DNA of 64,000 bases, from assembly GCF_016405905.1 (NCBI RefSeq), contig NZ_JAEFCB010000009.1, positions 186,001 through 250,000 on the forward strand, in the 5' to 3' direction. Position numbers and translations under genes: made by a program. Positions 8,660-23,619 of this stretch are shown here, piece by piece. Under the pieces are notes generated by a model. The model ran no database searches. It had not been told where the DNA came from and saw only the letters and a list, made by a program, of their open reading frames with translations. Within the stretch, counting starts at the first letter, position 1; each line of letters opens with the position of its first letter. The DNA comes from Variovorax sp. IB41 (GTDB taxonomy: Bacteria > Pseudomonadota > Gammaproteobacteria > Burkholderiales > Burkholderiaceae_C).

Positions 8660-9355
8660 ATGAGCGTGCTCCAACTGCTGACCCAGGGCGACGGCGTCAG
8701 CCGTTCGGTGGCGGCGCTGCTGTTGGCGATGTCGATCGCCAGCTGGGTCGTGATCCTCTGGAAGGCGTGGCTCTTGCGCGGTGGCACGCGCGACGTGCTG
8801 CGCGGCATCGCGGCGTTCTGGCAGTCGGCCACGCTGGCCGATGCCGAGCAGAAGCTCAAGGCGTTCGACCGGGCGACGCTGGTGCTGCCGGCGGTCGTGG
8901 CCCTCACGAACGCGGCGGCCATCAACGTCAATGGCACGCTCGGTGCGACGGGCGACCGCAACCAGCGCCTGACGCGCGCGCTGCGCGATGCCTTGCACGG
9001 CGCGCTGCGGCGCCTGCAGGCCGGGCAAATTCTTCTCGCGACGGTCGGCGCCACTGCGCCCTTCGTCGGCCTCTTGGGCACGGTCTGGGGCATCTACGGC
9101 GCGCTGACGGGCATCGCGGGCCAGACCGGCGGCTTCACCATCGACAAGGTGGCCGGCCCGGTCGGCGAGGCGCTCGTCATGACGGCCTTCGGCCTCGCGG
9201 TCGCCATTCCGGCCGTGCTGGCCTACAACGTGTTCGGCCGCGTCATCGGCCGCGTCGAGGCCGAGCTCGAAGGCTTCGCGCACGACCTGCTCGGCAGCTT
9301 CGGCGACGCACCGGCACCCGCCGCACCGCCGCCGGCGCGGCCGATGCCCGTCTGA
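8660..9355 (+). CDS. exbB: MotA/TolQ/ExbB proton channel family protein
   Basis: This 231-residue inner-membrane protein is the proton-channel subunit that, with ExbD, energises TonB-dependent outer-membrane transport. Three membrane spans are visible (about residues 12-34, 125-150 and 170-195), with the family-typical LLGTVWGIYGALTGIA in the second. The exbD gene follows after 18 bases. No tonB gene is adjacent. The sequence alone does not fully separate ExbB from TolQ; the absence of tolA and tolB beside it favours ExbB. Confidence 0.85.
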   Translation: MSVLQLLTQGDGVSRSVAALLLAMSIASWVVILWKAWLLRGGTRDVLRGIAAFWQSATLADAEQKLKAFDRATLVLPAVVALTNAAAINVNGTLGATGDRNQRLTRALRDALHGALRRLQAGQILLATVGATAPFVGLLGTVWGIYGALTGIAGQTGGFTIDKVAGPVGEALVMTAFGLAVAIPAVLAYNVFGRVIGRVEAELEGFAHDLLGSFGDAPAPAAPPPARPMPV

Positions 9356-9373
9356 CCGGGGAGCGCACGCACC

Positions 9374-9844
9374 ATGGCCTTCGGACGCACTTCGCTCGGC
9401 AGCAGCGCCGCGGGCGGCGGACGCGCCACGGGCGCCGGGGGGCAGCGACCGCTCTCGGACATCAACGTCACCCCGCTGGTCGACGTGATGCTGGTGCTGC
9501 TGGTGATCTTCATCATCACGGCGCCGCTGATGGCCAGCTCGATCAAGCTCGACCTGCCGCAGACCGATGCCGGCCAGCCCAACGACACGCCCAAGTTCGT
9601 GAGCCTCTCGGTCGATGCATCGGGCAAGGTCTTCCTGAACGACAAGCCCGTGACCGACGAAGAGCTGGCCGCCCAGCTCGAAAAGGCCGCCGCGGACAGC
9701 AAGGACACCGAAGTGCAGCTGCGCGCCGACCAGACCGTGCCCTACGGCAAGGTGGTGGCGCTCATGGGGATCGCGAACAAGGCGGGGCTGAGCCGCATCG
9801 GCTTCGTGACAGAGGCCGAAGCGGCCACTGAAAAGCCGCGCTGA
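9374..9844 (+). CDS. exbD: ExbD/TolR family biopolymer transport protein
   Basis: This 156-residue protein has a single N-terminal membrane anchor (about residues 34-55) and a periplasmic domain. The motif SDINVTPLVDVMLVLLVIFI contains the essential Asp of the transmembrane helix, followed by the KLDLPQ segment of the family. It is the partner of the preceding exbB gene. The substrate receptor could include the siderophore receptor at 41.0-43.2 kb. Confidence 0.88.
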   Translation: MAFGRTSLGSSAAGGGRATGAGGQRPLSDINVTPLVDVMLVLLVIFIITAPLMASSIKLDLPQTDAGQPNDTPKFVSLSVDASGKVFLNDKPVTDEELAAQLEKAAADSKDTEVQLRADQTVPYGKVVALMGIANKAGLSRIGFVTEAEAATEKPR

Positions 9845-9850
9845 ACTTGT

Positions 9851-9970
9851 CTTGCCCCTTCCCCCTTTGGGGGAAGATTGGGATGGGGGCAAGCGGCGTT
9901 CGTTCAGCGCAAGGCTTCATCAGCCGCCGCGTGCCCCCACCCCGGCCACTCCCCCAGAGGGGGAGGGAGA
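9851..9970. repeat. Hairpin-rich repeat between convergent exbD and glgP
   Basis: Two strong hairpins lie between the convergent genes: CTTCCCCCTTTGGGGGAAG (9858-9876), nested in an outer CTTGCCCC/GGGGGCAAG pair, and CTCCCCCAGAGGGGGAG (9949-9965). Neither has a good T run. The position suggests a bidirectional stop or RNA-stabilising element, and the C/G-rich phrases are typical of dispersed intergenic repeats in this group. Confidence 0.55.
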
Positions 9971-9982
9971 AATACCGAAGAC

Positions 9983-12466
<2,484 letters not shown>

Positions 12467-12513
12467 GGTTGTGGCGCTCTCGGGTGAGTGGTGTGGTGTC
12501 GGCCGTGCGTGGG

Positions 12514-13989
12514 TCAGGCGGGGGCCGATGCTTGTTGGTAGACGTCGATGTACTGCGCGGCCGCGGTGGCCCAGTCGGCCGGTCGCCGCATGGCGTTGCC
12601 GCGCACGCGCCGCCAGTCGGGCGCGCGCTGGTAGAGGGCGAAGGCGCGGCGCAGCGCGCGTTCGTAGTCGTGGGCGTCGAAGCGGTCGAACACGAAGCCG
12701 GTGGCCTCGCCGCTGGCCAGGTCTTCCAGCGTGCTGTCGACCACCGTGTCGGCCAGGCCGCCCACGCGGCGCACCAGCGGCAGGCAGCCGTATTTGAGGC
12801 CATACATCTGCGTGAGGCCGCAGGGCTCGAAGAGCGAGGGCACCAGCGTCACGTCGCCGCCGCCGAAGAGCTGGTGCGCGAGCGTCTCGTTGTAGCCGAT
12901 GGTGACGTTGACCGATTCGGGCGCCGCCGCCGCGCGCTGGCGGAAGGCCTCCTCGAGCCACGCCTCGCCACTGCCCAGCAGCGCGAGCTGGCCGCCCTGG
13001 GCGAGCAGTGCGTCGATGCCGCCGAGCACGAGGTGCAGGCCCTTCTGTTCGGTGAGCCGGCTCACCAGGACGAAGAGCGGCGCATCGGGCCGCTCCGCCA
13101 GGCCGAGCTGGTGTTGAAGCACCGCCTTGCAGCGCGCCTTGCCCGCCATGTGGCGGCCTTCGGGCGTGTGATAGCCCTGCACCAGCGCGGCGTCGGAGGC
13201 CGGGTTCCAGACCTTGTCGTCCACCGCGTTCAGGATGCCGGTGAGCGCGCCGCTGCGCTGGCGCAGCAGGCCATCGAGGCCGCAGCCCTGCTCGGGCGTC
13301 TGGATCTCCAGCGCGTAGGTCGGGCTCACGGTGGTGAGCCGGTCGGCGAAATACAGACCGGCCTTCATGAACGAGACCTGCCCGTGGTACTCGAGCCCGT
13401 TCATGTGGAAGGCGGGACCCGGCAAGCCCAGGTCGGTGAAATTCCACGGCGCGAAGATGCCCTGGTAGGCCAGGTTGTGCACCGTGAACACGCTGCCCAC
13501 GCGCGGCCCTCCAGCCTCGCGCGCAAAGGCGATGTAAGCGGGTGCCAGCGCCGCATGCCAGTCGTGCGCATGCACGACCTCGGGCCGCCACGCCGGATCG
13601 AGCCCCTGCGCCAGCTGCGCCGCGGCCCAGCCGAGCAGCGCGAAGCGCCGGTGGTTGTCGGCGTAGGGCTGGCGCGCCGTATCTTCATAAGGATTGCCGG
13701 GCCGGTCGTACAGCGCCGGCGCGTCGATCACGTAGGCGCGGATCGCCGGCGCGCCGTCGATGGCGATGTGCCCTGCGCGGAGACTGAAGCGCTCGCCCCA
13801 GGGCGCGTTGAAATCCGCCACCGGCGCCAGGTCGCGCACGCCGGCCACGATGGCCGGAAAGCCCGGCAGCAGCACGCGCGCGTCCTGCCCCGCGGCCATG
13901 AGCGCCAGGGGCAGGGCGCCGGCGATGTCCGCCAGTCCGCCGGTCTTCAGGAGGGGAAAGAGTTCGGCGCTGACCTGGAGGATTCGCAT
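12514..13989 (-). CDS. glgA: Glycogen synthase (ADP-glucose type)
   Basis: This 491-residue GT5 glycosyltransferase extends alpha-1,4-glucan from ADP-glucose. The N-terminal KTGGLADIAGALP motif (residues 15-27) carries the ADP-glucose-binding Lys. The C-terminal glycosyltransferase region has VSRLTEQKGLHLVLGGID and FEPCGLTQMYGLKYGCLPLVRRVGGLADTV. Length is close to the E. coli enzyme (477). It sits between glgC (17-base gap upstream) and glgP. Together with GlgC and GlgB this makes the classic bacterial glycogen pathway. Confidence 0.95.
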   Translation of the reverse strand: MRILQVSAELFPLLKTGGLADIAGALPLALMAAGQDARVLLPGFPAIVAGVRDLAPVADFNAPWGERFSLRAGHIAIDGAPAIRAYVIDAPALYDRPGNPYEDTARQPYADNHRRFALLGWAAAQLAQGLDPAWRPEVVHAHDWHAALAPAYIAFAREAGGPRVGSVFTVHNLAYQGIFAPWNFTDLGLPGPAFHMNGLEYHGQVSFMKAGLYFADRLTTVSPTYALEIQTPEQGCGLDGLLRQRSGALTGILNAVDDKVWNPASDAALVQGYHTPEGRHMAGKARCKAVLQHQLGLAERPDAPLFVLVSRLTEQKGLHLVLGGIDALLAQGGQLALLGSGEAWLEEAFRQRAAAAPESVNVTIGYNETLAHQLFGGGDVTLVPSLFEPCGLTQMYGLKYGCLPLVRRVGGLADTVVDSTLEDLASGEATGFVFDRFDAHDYERALRRAFALYQRAPDWRRVRGNAMRRPADWATAAAQYIDVYQQASAPA

Positions 13990-14006
13990 CGTGGATGGTT
14001 GCGGCC

Positions 14007-15323
<1,317 letters not shown>

Positions 15324-15402
15324 CCTGTGTCTCCGTTCGTTTGTTGGAATGCGCCGTCAGAGTTTCTGCATCGAGACTAGCACCGCGCCGTGCGCGTGGC
15401 TC

Positions 15403-17475
<2,073 letters not shown>

Positions 17476-17503
17476 TCTTGTTGCCTCTGGATTGGTTTCT
17501 TTC

Positions 17504-18107
17504 CCGAGGCCGGGTCTCGCCCCGGCAGGCGACCTACTTTTCTTTGCTTCGCCAAAGAAAGGTAGGCAAAAGAAAGGCGACCCCACTGTCTGCGACCCTT
17601 CGCTGCGCTACGGGCAACCTGCGGTGCTCGCGTTTCGCGGGGTCTCGCCGAACTCGCTTCGCTCAGACAGCGGCGAGCCCTTGTCCGCGAAACGCTCCGC
17701 TCCTCGGCGCAGCCAGAGGGGAGGGGGCACCGAACGTGCCATCGCGTTGCTCGGCACGAAGGGCGGACACGCTGCGCGTGTCCGCCTTGAATGGCTATGG
17801 CGGTTTTTGGGAGGAGACGGGTGGGACCGAGCAAAGCGATGGTCCGACATGTCTTGAACGCCGAGCGCAGCGATGGCGTGCCCGAAAGCCCTTCTGTATG
17901 CGCCGAGGAGCGGAGCGTTTCGCGGATCAGGGCTCGCCCTTGTTTGAGCGAAGCGAGTTTGGGCGAGACCCCGCGAAACGTGAGCACCGCAGGTTGCCCG
18001 CAGCGAAGCGAAGGGTCGCAGACAGCAGGGTCGCCTTTTCTTTGCTTACTTTCTTTTGGCGAAGCAAAAGAAAGTGAGTCGCCCGCCGGGGCGAGACCCG
18101 GCCTCGG
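17504..18107. repeat. Large imperfect palindrome: two inverted copies of an intergenic repeat
   Basis: The left arm (about 17504-17757) is mirrored by the right arm (about 17862-18107). Both outer ends read CCGAGGCCGGGTCTCGCCCC inward and then run in parallel through TGTCTGCGACCCTTCGCT, GGGCAACCTGCGGTGCTC, CGTTTCGCGGGGTCTCGCC and CGCGAAACGCTCCGCTCCTC, with only scattered mismatches and small shifts. Each arm contains its own hairpin built on CTTTCTTTG...CAAAGAAAG. The centre holds a perfect palindrome GGACACGCTGCGCGTGTCC (17768-17786). It occupies most of the 655-base glgB-glgX gap. Open frames across it are artefacts. No transposase or target-site duplication is visible. Confidence 0.9.
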
Positions 18108-18130
18108 AAAGCAAAACGATTCAAGCCCCA

Positions 18131-20305
18131 TCAAACAACCACCCACATCACGGTAGCCAGTGGCGGCACGCTGACAACAACCGAGTCCGCCTTCCCATGC
18201 CAGGAGACAGGCGAGCTTTCGACGATCCCGTTCCCCACACCACTCCCGCCATACACGGCACCATCCGTATTGATGATCTCGCGGTAAGCCCCCGCAACCG
18301 GCACGCCCAGCCGGTACGAATGCCGAGGCAGCAGCGTGAAGTTGCACACGACGACAACGAACGCCCCATCCCGCGCCCTGCGCACAAAGGCAAACACCGA
18401 CTGGTCCGCATCGTCATGCACGATCCACTCGAACCCGCCGGCATCGTTGTCCAGCTCATGCAACGCCGGAAAGTGCCGGTACACATTGTTCAAATCGCGC
18501 ACCAGCCGCCGCATGCCCTGGTGCGGCGCATGCTCCAGCAGGTGCCAGTCCAGGCTGCGGTCCGCATTCCACTCGGCCACCTGCGCGAACTCGCCGCCCA
18601 TGAACAGCAGCTTCTTGCCCGGATACCCCCAGAGGTAGCCGTACAAGTTGCGCAAGCCCGCGAACTTCTGCCACTCGTCGCCGGGCATGCGCCCGATCAT
18701 CGAGCCCTTGCCGTGCACCACCTCGTCGTGCGAGAGCGGCAGCACGAAGTTCTCGGTGTGCGCGTACATCAGCCCGAAGGTGATCTGCTGGTGCTGGTGC
18801 TTGCGATAGACCGGGTCGGTGCCCGCATAGGCGAGCGTGTCGTTCATCCAGCCCATGTTCCACTTGTAGTGAAAGCCCAGGCCGCCGTGCTCGGGTGGCC
18901 GCGTCACGCCGGGAAAGCTCGTCGATTCCTCGGCCAGCGTCACCGCGCCGGGCCGCTCGATGCCCACCACGCGGTTCATGCGGCGAAGGAAGTCGATGGC
19001 CTCCAGGTTCTCGCGCCCGCCCTGCGCATTCGGCACCCACTCGCCGGCCTTGCGGCTGTAGTCGCGGTACAGCATCGACGCCACCGCGTCCACGCGCAGG
19101 CCATCGACGCCATAGCGCTCCAGCCAGTACAGCGCATTGCCCACGAGGTAGTTGCGCACCTCCGTGCGCGCGAAGTTGAAGATCAGCGTCTGCCAATCGT
19201 TGTGAAAGCCCTCGCGCGGATCGGCGTACTCGTACAGCGCCGTTCCGTCGAAATTTCCAAGGCCGTGCGCATCGGTCGGAAAGTGCGCGGGCACCCAGTC
19301 CAGGATCACCCCGAGGCCCGCCGCATGCGCGGCCTCCACAAAATGGCGGAAGTCGCCGGGCGTGCCGAAGCGCGAGGTCGGTGCGTAGAGGCCGATCGGC
19401 TGGTAGCCCCACGAGCCGTCGAACGGGTGCTCGCTGATCGGCAGCAGCTCGATGTGCGTGAAGCCCATGTCGCGCGCGTAGGGCACGAGCGTGTCGGCCA
19501 GCTCGCGGTAGTCGAGCCACTCGTGGCCGTTGTTCTTGCGGCGCCACGAGCCCAGGTGCACTTCGTAGATGCTGATGGGCGCATGGCGCTCGTTGGCCTC
19601 GGCGCGGCCCTCGGGCATCTTCACCGCGGCCGGCAGCGGCGCCACCACGCAGGAAGTCTCGGGCCGCAGCCGCGAGGAGAAGGCGAACGGGTCGGCCTTG
19701 CGCAGCACCTCGCCCTGTGCCGAAAGAATCTCGAACTCGTAGCTGTCGCCGGTGGCCACGTGCGGCGCGAAGATTTCCCACACGCCGCATTCGCGGCGCA
19801 GCCGCATCATGTGGCGCCGGCCGTCCCAGTTGTTGAAGTCGCCGACCACCGACACGCGCCGCGCATTCGGCGCCCAGACCGCGAAGGCCACGCCCTTGAC
19901 GCCGTCGATCTCGCGCAGGTGCGCGCCCAGCTGCTCCCAGGGCCGCAGGTGCGTGCCCTCGGCCAGCAGCCACACGTCGGTTTCGCCGAGCACGAACGGA
20001 AAACGGTACGGGTCTTCGAGGCGCGAGGTGTGCGAGCCCCACTCGACCTGGAACGAATAGCCCAGGCGCGCTTCCGCGGCCGGCACCAGGCCGCTGAACA
20101 GGTCGGAGCCCTCCTGCCGCGTGAGCATCGCCAGCGGCCAGCCGGTGCGCGAATGCATCACCGCCACGCTCTGTGCGCCGGGCATCAGCGCGCGCACTTC
20201 CAGCCCCTCGCGCGTTTCGTGCGGCCCGAGCACCGCGAACGGATCGCCGTGTTCGGCGCGCATCAGCGCGTGGACTTCGGAGGCGGGCAGGGAGTTCGGC
20301 GGCAT
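18131..20305 (-). CDS. glgB: 1,4-alpha-glucan branching enzyme
   Basis: This 724-residue GH13 enzyme introduces alpha-1,6 branches. The N-terminal domains (HGDPFAVLGPHE and the CBM48 stretch VAFAVWAPNARRVSVVGDFNNWDGR, about residues 139-163) precede the barrel. Catalytic blocks are ILDWVPAHFP (region I), DGLRVDAVASMLY (region II, nucleophile), AEESTSFPGVTRP (region III, acid) and LPLSHDEVVHGKGSM (region IV). Length equals that of E. coli GlgB (728). The start codon lies 5 bases after the stop of the GH13 gene upstream, so the two are co-transcribed and probably translationally coupled. Confidence 0.95.
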   Translation of the reverse strand: MPPNSLPASEVHALMRAEHGDPFAVLGPHETREGLEVRALMPGAQSVAVMHSRTGWPLAMLTRQEGSDLFSGLVPAAEARLGYSFQVEWGSHTSRLEDPYRFPFVLGETDVWLLAEGTHLRPWEQLGAHLREIDGVKGVAFAVWAPNARRVSVVGDFNNWDGRRHMMRLRRECGVWEIFAPHVATGDSYEFEILSAQGEVLRKADPFAFSSRLRPETSCVVAPLPAAVKMPEGRAEANERHAPISIYEVHLGSWRRKNNGHEWLDYRELADTLVPYARDMGFTHIELLPISEHPFDGSWGYQPIGLYAPTSRFGTPGDFRHFVEAAHAAGLGVILDWVPAHFPTDAHGLGNFDGTALYEYADPREGFHNDWQTLIFNFARTEVRNYLVGNALYWLERYGVDGLRVDAVASMLYRDYSRKAGEWVPNAQGGRENLEAIDFLRRMNRVVGIERPGAVTLAEESTSFPGVTRPPEHGGLGFHYKWNMGWMNDTLAYAGTDPVYRKHQHQQITFGLMYAHTENFVLPLSHDEVVHGKGSMIGRMPGDEWQKFAGLRNLYGYLWGYPGKKLLFMGGEFAQVAEWNADRSLDWHLLEHAPHQGMRRLVRDLNNVYRHFPALHELDNDAGGFEWIVHDDADQSVFAFVRRARDGAFVVVVCNFTLLPRHSYRLGVPVAGAYREIINTDGAVYGGSGVGNGIVESSPVSWHGKADSVVVSVPPLATVMWVVV

Positions 20306-20310
20306 GGTGA

Positions 20311-22014
20311 TCAGATTTGTGCTTCGTCGTTGGCGGGTGTTCCGAAAAAGACGCCGTAGGGCGCCAGGGCCAGCATGCGCTTATCGCCATCGCCCTGCAC
20401 GGTGGCGGCGCCGGTCAGCGGATGGCCCGGCAGCGGCAACAGCGCTTCGCGCAATGGGATCGCAACAGGCTCGCTCCCCATGTTGAAGACGGCCTGCAGC
20501 GACCGCTTTCCGTCGCGCCGCTCGAACCACAGCACGGGCTCGGGCGCGTCGAAAAATGCAATGCCGCCCGTGCGCAGCAGCGGCTGCGTGCGGCGCCAGC
20601 GCAGCAGCGCGCGGCTGAAGGCCAGCATCGAGTGCGGATCGTCGGCCTGGTTGTCGATGGCCAGCGGCAGGTGCGCGCCATACATCGGCAGCCACGGCGT
20701 GCCGGTGGTGAAGCCGCCCTGCGGCGCATCGGCCTGCCAGGGGATCGGCGTGCGGCAGCCGTCGCGGCCCTTGAACTCGGGCCAGAAGGCGCGGCCGTAG
20801 GGGTCCTGCAGCAGCTCGAAGGGCACTTCGGCTTCGGGCAGGCCGAGCTCTTCGCCCTGGTAGATGCTGGCGCTGCCGCGCAGCGTGAGCAGCAAGGCGA
20901 GCCAGAGCCTGTCGCGCCGCGTGTCGGGCGCGCGGCCGTTGCTCCAGCGCGTGGCCACGCGCGGCACGTCGTGGTTCGACACCGCCCAGCAGCCCCAGCC
21001 GCCCGTGGGCGCGAGCGCGAGGTCGAGCGTCTCGACCTGGTGGCGCAGGTGTTTGGCGCTGTGCTCGGCCGTCAGCAGGCTGAAGCTGTAGGCCAGGTGC
21101 AGGCGCTTGCCGAGCTCGGTGTACTGCGCCATGACGGGCGGCGCGTTCTCGTCGCCGACCTCGCCCAGCGCGACCGCGCTGTAGCCGTCGAGGAGGTGGC
21201 GCAGGCGCTCCAGGAACACGAGGTTCTCCTGCTGGCTCTTGTCGTACAGGTGCTGCTGCATCGCATAGGGGTTGTCGGCGCGCACCGTGCTGACCTCGCC
21301 GATCGACGCGAGCGAGGCCGGCGGGTTGTCGCGCAGCAGCGCGTCGTGGAACTGGTGGTTGCAGGCGTCGAAGCGAAAGCCGTCCACGCCGCGCTCGCAC
21401 CAGAAGCGCACCTCGCCGAGCAGCGCGTCCTGCACGGCGGCGCAGTGGAAGTTCAGGTCGGGCTGTTCGGTGAGAAAGCTGTGCAGGTAGTACTGCCTGC
21501 GGCGCGAGTCCCACTGCCAGGCCGAGCCGCCGAAGACCGAGAGCCAGTTGGTGGGCGGCGTGCCGTCGGGCCTGGGGTCGGCCCAGACGTACCAGTCGGC
21601 CTTGGGGTTGTCACGGGAGCTCCGGCTTTCGGCGAACCACGCATGCTGGTCGGAGGTGTGCGAGAGCACCTGGTCGATGATGAGCTTCAGGCCCAGCGCA
21701 TGCATGCGCGCGAGCATCGCGTCGAAGTCGGCGAGCGTGCCGAATAGCGGATCGACCGCGCGGTAGTCCGAGACGTCGTAGCCGAAGTCCTTCATCGGCG
21801 AGCGGAAGAAGGGCGAGACCCAGACCGCATCGACCCCGAGGCTGGCCACGTGGTCGAGCCGGGCCGTGATGCCGGGCAGGTCGCCGATGCCGTCGCCGTT
21901 GCTGTCCATGAAGCTGCGCGGGTAGATCTGGTAGATCACCGCGCCGCGCCACCATTCGCCCTTGATTCCGTCGGCGTTGTCGGTGTTGTCAGTGCTGTCG
22001 ATGCTGCTGCCCAT
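20311..22014 (-). CDS. GH13 alpha-glucosidase-like enzyme, first gene of the glycogen operon
   Basis: This 567-residue alpha-amylase-family protein starts with the GH13 exo-enzyme pattern WWRGAVIYQIYPRSFMDSNGDGIGDLPGI. Catalytic blocks are LIIDQVLSHTSDQH (region I), GVDGFRFDACNHQFHD (region II, nucleophile Asp), AVALGEVGD (region III, acid Glu) and WAVSNHDVPRVATRW (region IV). This suits an alpha-glucosidase, oligo-1,6-glucosidase or related transglucosidase acting on short malto-oligosaccharides; trehalose synthase is less likely because no maltokinase partner is present. The ATG at 22014 has AGGGG upstream. The N-terminal ~17 residues are Asp/Thr/Asn-rich. Confidence 0.8.
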   Translation of the reverse strand: MGSSIDSTDNTDNADGIKGEWWRGAVIYQIYPRSFMDSNGDGIGDLPGITARLDHVASLGVDAVWVSPFFRSPMKDFGYDVSDYRAVDPLFGTLADFDAMLARMHALGLKLIIDQVLSHTSDQHAWFAESRSSRDNPKADWYVWADPRPDGTPPTNWLSVFGGSAWQWDSRRRQYYLHSFLTEQPDLNFHCAAVQDALLGEVRFWCERGVDGFRFDACNHQFHDALLRDNPPASLASIGEVSTVRADNPYAMQQHLYDKSQQENLVFLERLRHLLDGYSAVALGEVGDENAPPVMAQYTELGKRLHLAYSFSLLTAEHSAKHLRHQVETLDLALAPTGGWGCWAVSNHDVPRVATRWSNGRAPDTRRDRLWLALLLTLRGSASIYQGEELGLPEAEVPFELLQDPYGRAFWPEFKGRDGCRTPIPWQADAPQGGFTTGTPWLPMYGAHLPLAIDNQADDPHSMLAFSRALLRWRRTQPLLRTGGIAFFDAPEPVLWFERRDGKRSLQAVFNMGSEPVAIPLREALLPLPGHPLTGAATVQGDGDKRMLALAPYGVFFGTPANDEAQI

Positions 22015-22037
22015 GCCTGCCCCTGTGGTCGGAATTC

Positions 22038-22067
22038 ATTGTGGCATGCGAGATTCGGGCCAGTCAT
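22038..22067 (-). promoter_or_regulatory. Candidate promoter of the glycogen operon
   Basis: Reading the minus strand, ATGACT (22067-22062) and CACAAT (22043-22038) are separated by 18 bases and lie 24 bases before the first ATG of the operon. Each matches the sigma-70 consensus at four of six positions, so this is a moderate candidate in the 131-base divergent gap. Confidence 0.35.
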
Positions 22068-22145
22068 ACGCGCTTGCGGGCGACCGTGCGCGATTCGGCA
22101 GGCCGCGAAGCTTTCTACACTGGGCGCTGTTTCCGGCTCCCCCAA

Positions 22146-23597
22146 ATGACATCAGATTCCGTCTCCTCCCTCGCCGTGCTCGAGGCGCGGCTCGCCCAGG
22201 ACCTCGACTACCTCGGCTTTCCCGGCCGGCAATGGATGCCCGTGCGGCAGAGCGATGGCCAGGCGCTGCTCGACGTGGCCGTGATCGGCGGCGGGCAGGC
22301 GGGCCTTGCGGCCTGGGTGGCGCTCGCGCAGCAGGGCATTCGCGCCGTGGTGTTCGACCGCTCGCCCGCCGGCCGCGAAGGCCCCTGGGCCACCACGGCG
22401 CGCATGGAAACGCTGCGCTCGCCCAAGGAACTCACCGGCCCCGCGCTGGGCCTGCCGGCGCTCACCTTCCGCGCATGGTTCGAGGCGCAGTTCGGGCGCG
22501 AGGCGTGGGCGGCGCTGGACAAGATCCCGCGCCTGCAGTGGATGGATTACCTCGGCTGGTACCGCCGCGTGATGAACGTCGATGTGCGCAACGACACCGC
22601 GATCACCCGCATCCAGCCGCTGCCCGATGGCACGGCGGTGCGGCTCGATCTGCGCACGCCGGCCGGCGCCAGCAGCGTGCTGGCGCGCCGCGTCGTGCTG
22701 GCCACCGGCCGCGACGGCCTCGGCGGCCCGGCGGTTCCGGCGTTCGTCGATGCGCTGCCGCGTTCGCAATGGGCGCACTCGTCCGACGAGATGGACTACG
22801 GCACGCTCGCCGGCCTGCGCGTCGGCGTGATCGGCGCGGGCTCGTCGGCGATGGACAGCGCGGCCACCGCGCTGGAGGCGGGCGCGCGCAGCGTCGAGCT
22901 CTTGATCCGCCGGCCCGACCTGCCGCGCATCAACAAGGGCAAGGGCGCGGGCGTGCCGGGGCTCACGCAGGGGCATTTCGATTTGTCCGACGAACGCAAG
23001 TGGCGCATCCGCCACTACATCAACGCCCTGAACGTGCCGCCGCCGCATGGCAGCACGCTGCGGGTGTCGGCATTTGCGAACGCTTTCTTCAACTTCGGCT
23101 GCCCGGTCCTTGCGGTCGCGCCGCAGGGCGACGCGATGCGCGTCACGACGCCCAAGGGCGATTTCGAATTCGACTTCCTGATCGTCTCGACCGGCTTCAA
23201 GGTCGATTGGCCGAACCGCCCCGAGTTCGACGCCATCGCTGCCCACATCCGCACGTGGAAGGACCGCTTCGTGCCCGCGCCCGGCGACGAAGACCAGGAG
23301 CTGGCCGATTCACCCGACCTCGGCCCGGTCTTCGAATTCCAGCCGCGCACGGCGGGCGAGTGCCCGGGGCTCGATCGCATCCACTGCTTCTGCTACCCGG
23401 CGGCGCTCTCGCACGGCACGGTGTCGGGCGACATCCCCGCGATCAGCGACGGTGCCAAGCGCCTTGCGAGCGGCATCGCGAGCCTGTTCTACCGCGAGGA
23501 TTTCGACCACCACTTCGCGAATCTCGAAGCCTACAGTGAGCCCGAATTGTTCGGCGACGAGTGGACGCCCGCGCCGCCGCCCGGCGAGCGCAGCTGA
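22146..23597 (+). CDS. FAD/NAD(P)-dependent oxidoreductase (flavin monooxygenase-like)
   Basis: This 483-residue flavoprotein has an N-terminal FAD-binding motif VAVIGGGQAGLAA (about residues 40-52) and a second dinucleotide motif VGVIGAGSSAMDSA (about 225-238) for NAD(P). A conserved ATGRDG and a late DFLIVSTGF match flavin-containing monooxygenase folds. I place the start at the ATG at 22146 rather than the longer frame from 22041, because the extra 35 residues have no family character and overlap the divergent promoter region. Two AhpD-like genes follow, 22 bases away and then overlapping, so this is a three-gene operon. The substrate is unknown. Confidence 0.75.
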   Translation: MTSDSVSSLAVLEARLAQDLDYLGFPGRQWMPVRQSDGQALLDVAVIGGGQAGLAAWVALAQQGIRAVVFDRSPAGREGPWATTARMETLRSPKELTGPALGLPALTFRAWFEAQFGREAWAALDKIPRLQWMDYLGWYRRVMNVDVRNDTAITRIQPLPDGTAVRLDLRTPAGASSVLARRVVLATGRDGLGGPAVPAFVDALPRSQWAHSSDEMDYGTLAGLRVGVIGAGSSAMDSAATALEAGARSVELLIRRPDLPRINKGKGAGVPGLTQGHFDLSDERKWRIRHYINALNVPPPHGSTLRVSAFANAFFNFGCPVLAVAPQGDAMRVTTPKGDFEFDFLIVSTGFKVDWPNRPEFDAIAAHIRTWKDRFVPAPGDEDQELADSPDLGPVFEFQPRTAGECPGLDRIHCFCYPAALSHGTVSGDIPAISDGAKRLASGIASLFYREDFDHHFANLEAYSEPELFGDEWTPAPPPGERS

Positions 23598-23619
23598 ACC
23601 TTCTTCTTCAAGGACCCGC

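Noticed and set aside
12467..13591. Open frame extending glgP to a 1202-residue protein
   Set aside because: The extra part is an alternative frame of glgA on the same strand; glycogen phosphorylases start at MTIKDF-like sequence and are about 820 residues.
17476..17586. N-terminal extension of glgX
   Set aside because: The added residues are translated from the palindromic repeat; the ATG at 17475 has a good ribosome-binding site and family-like start.
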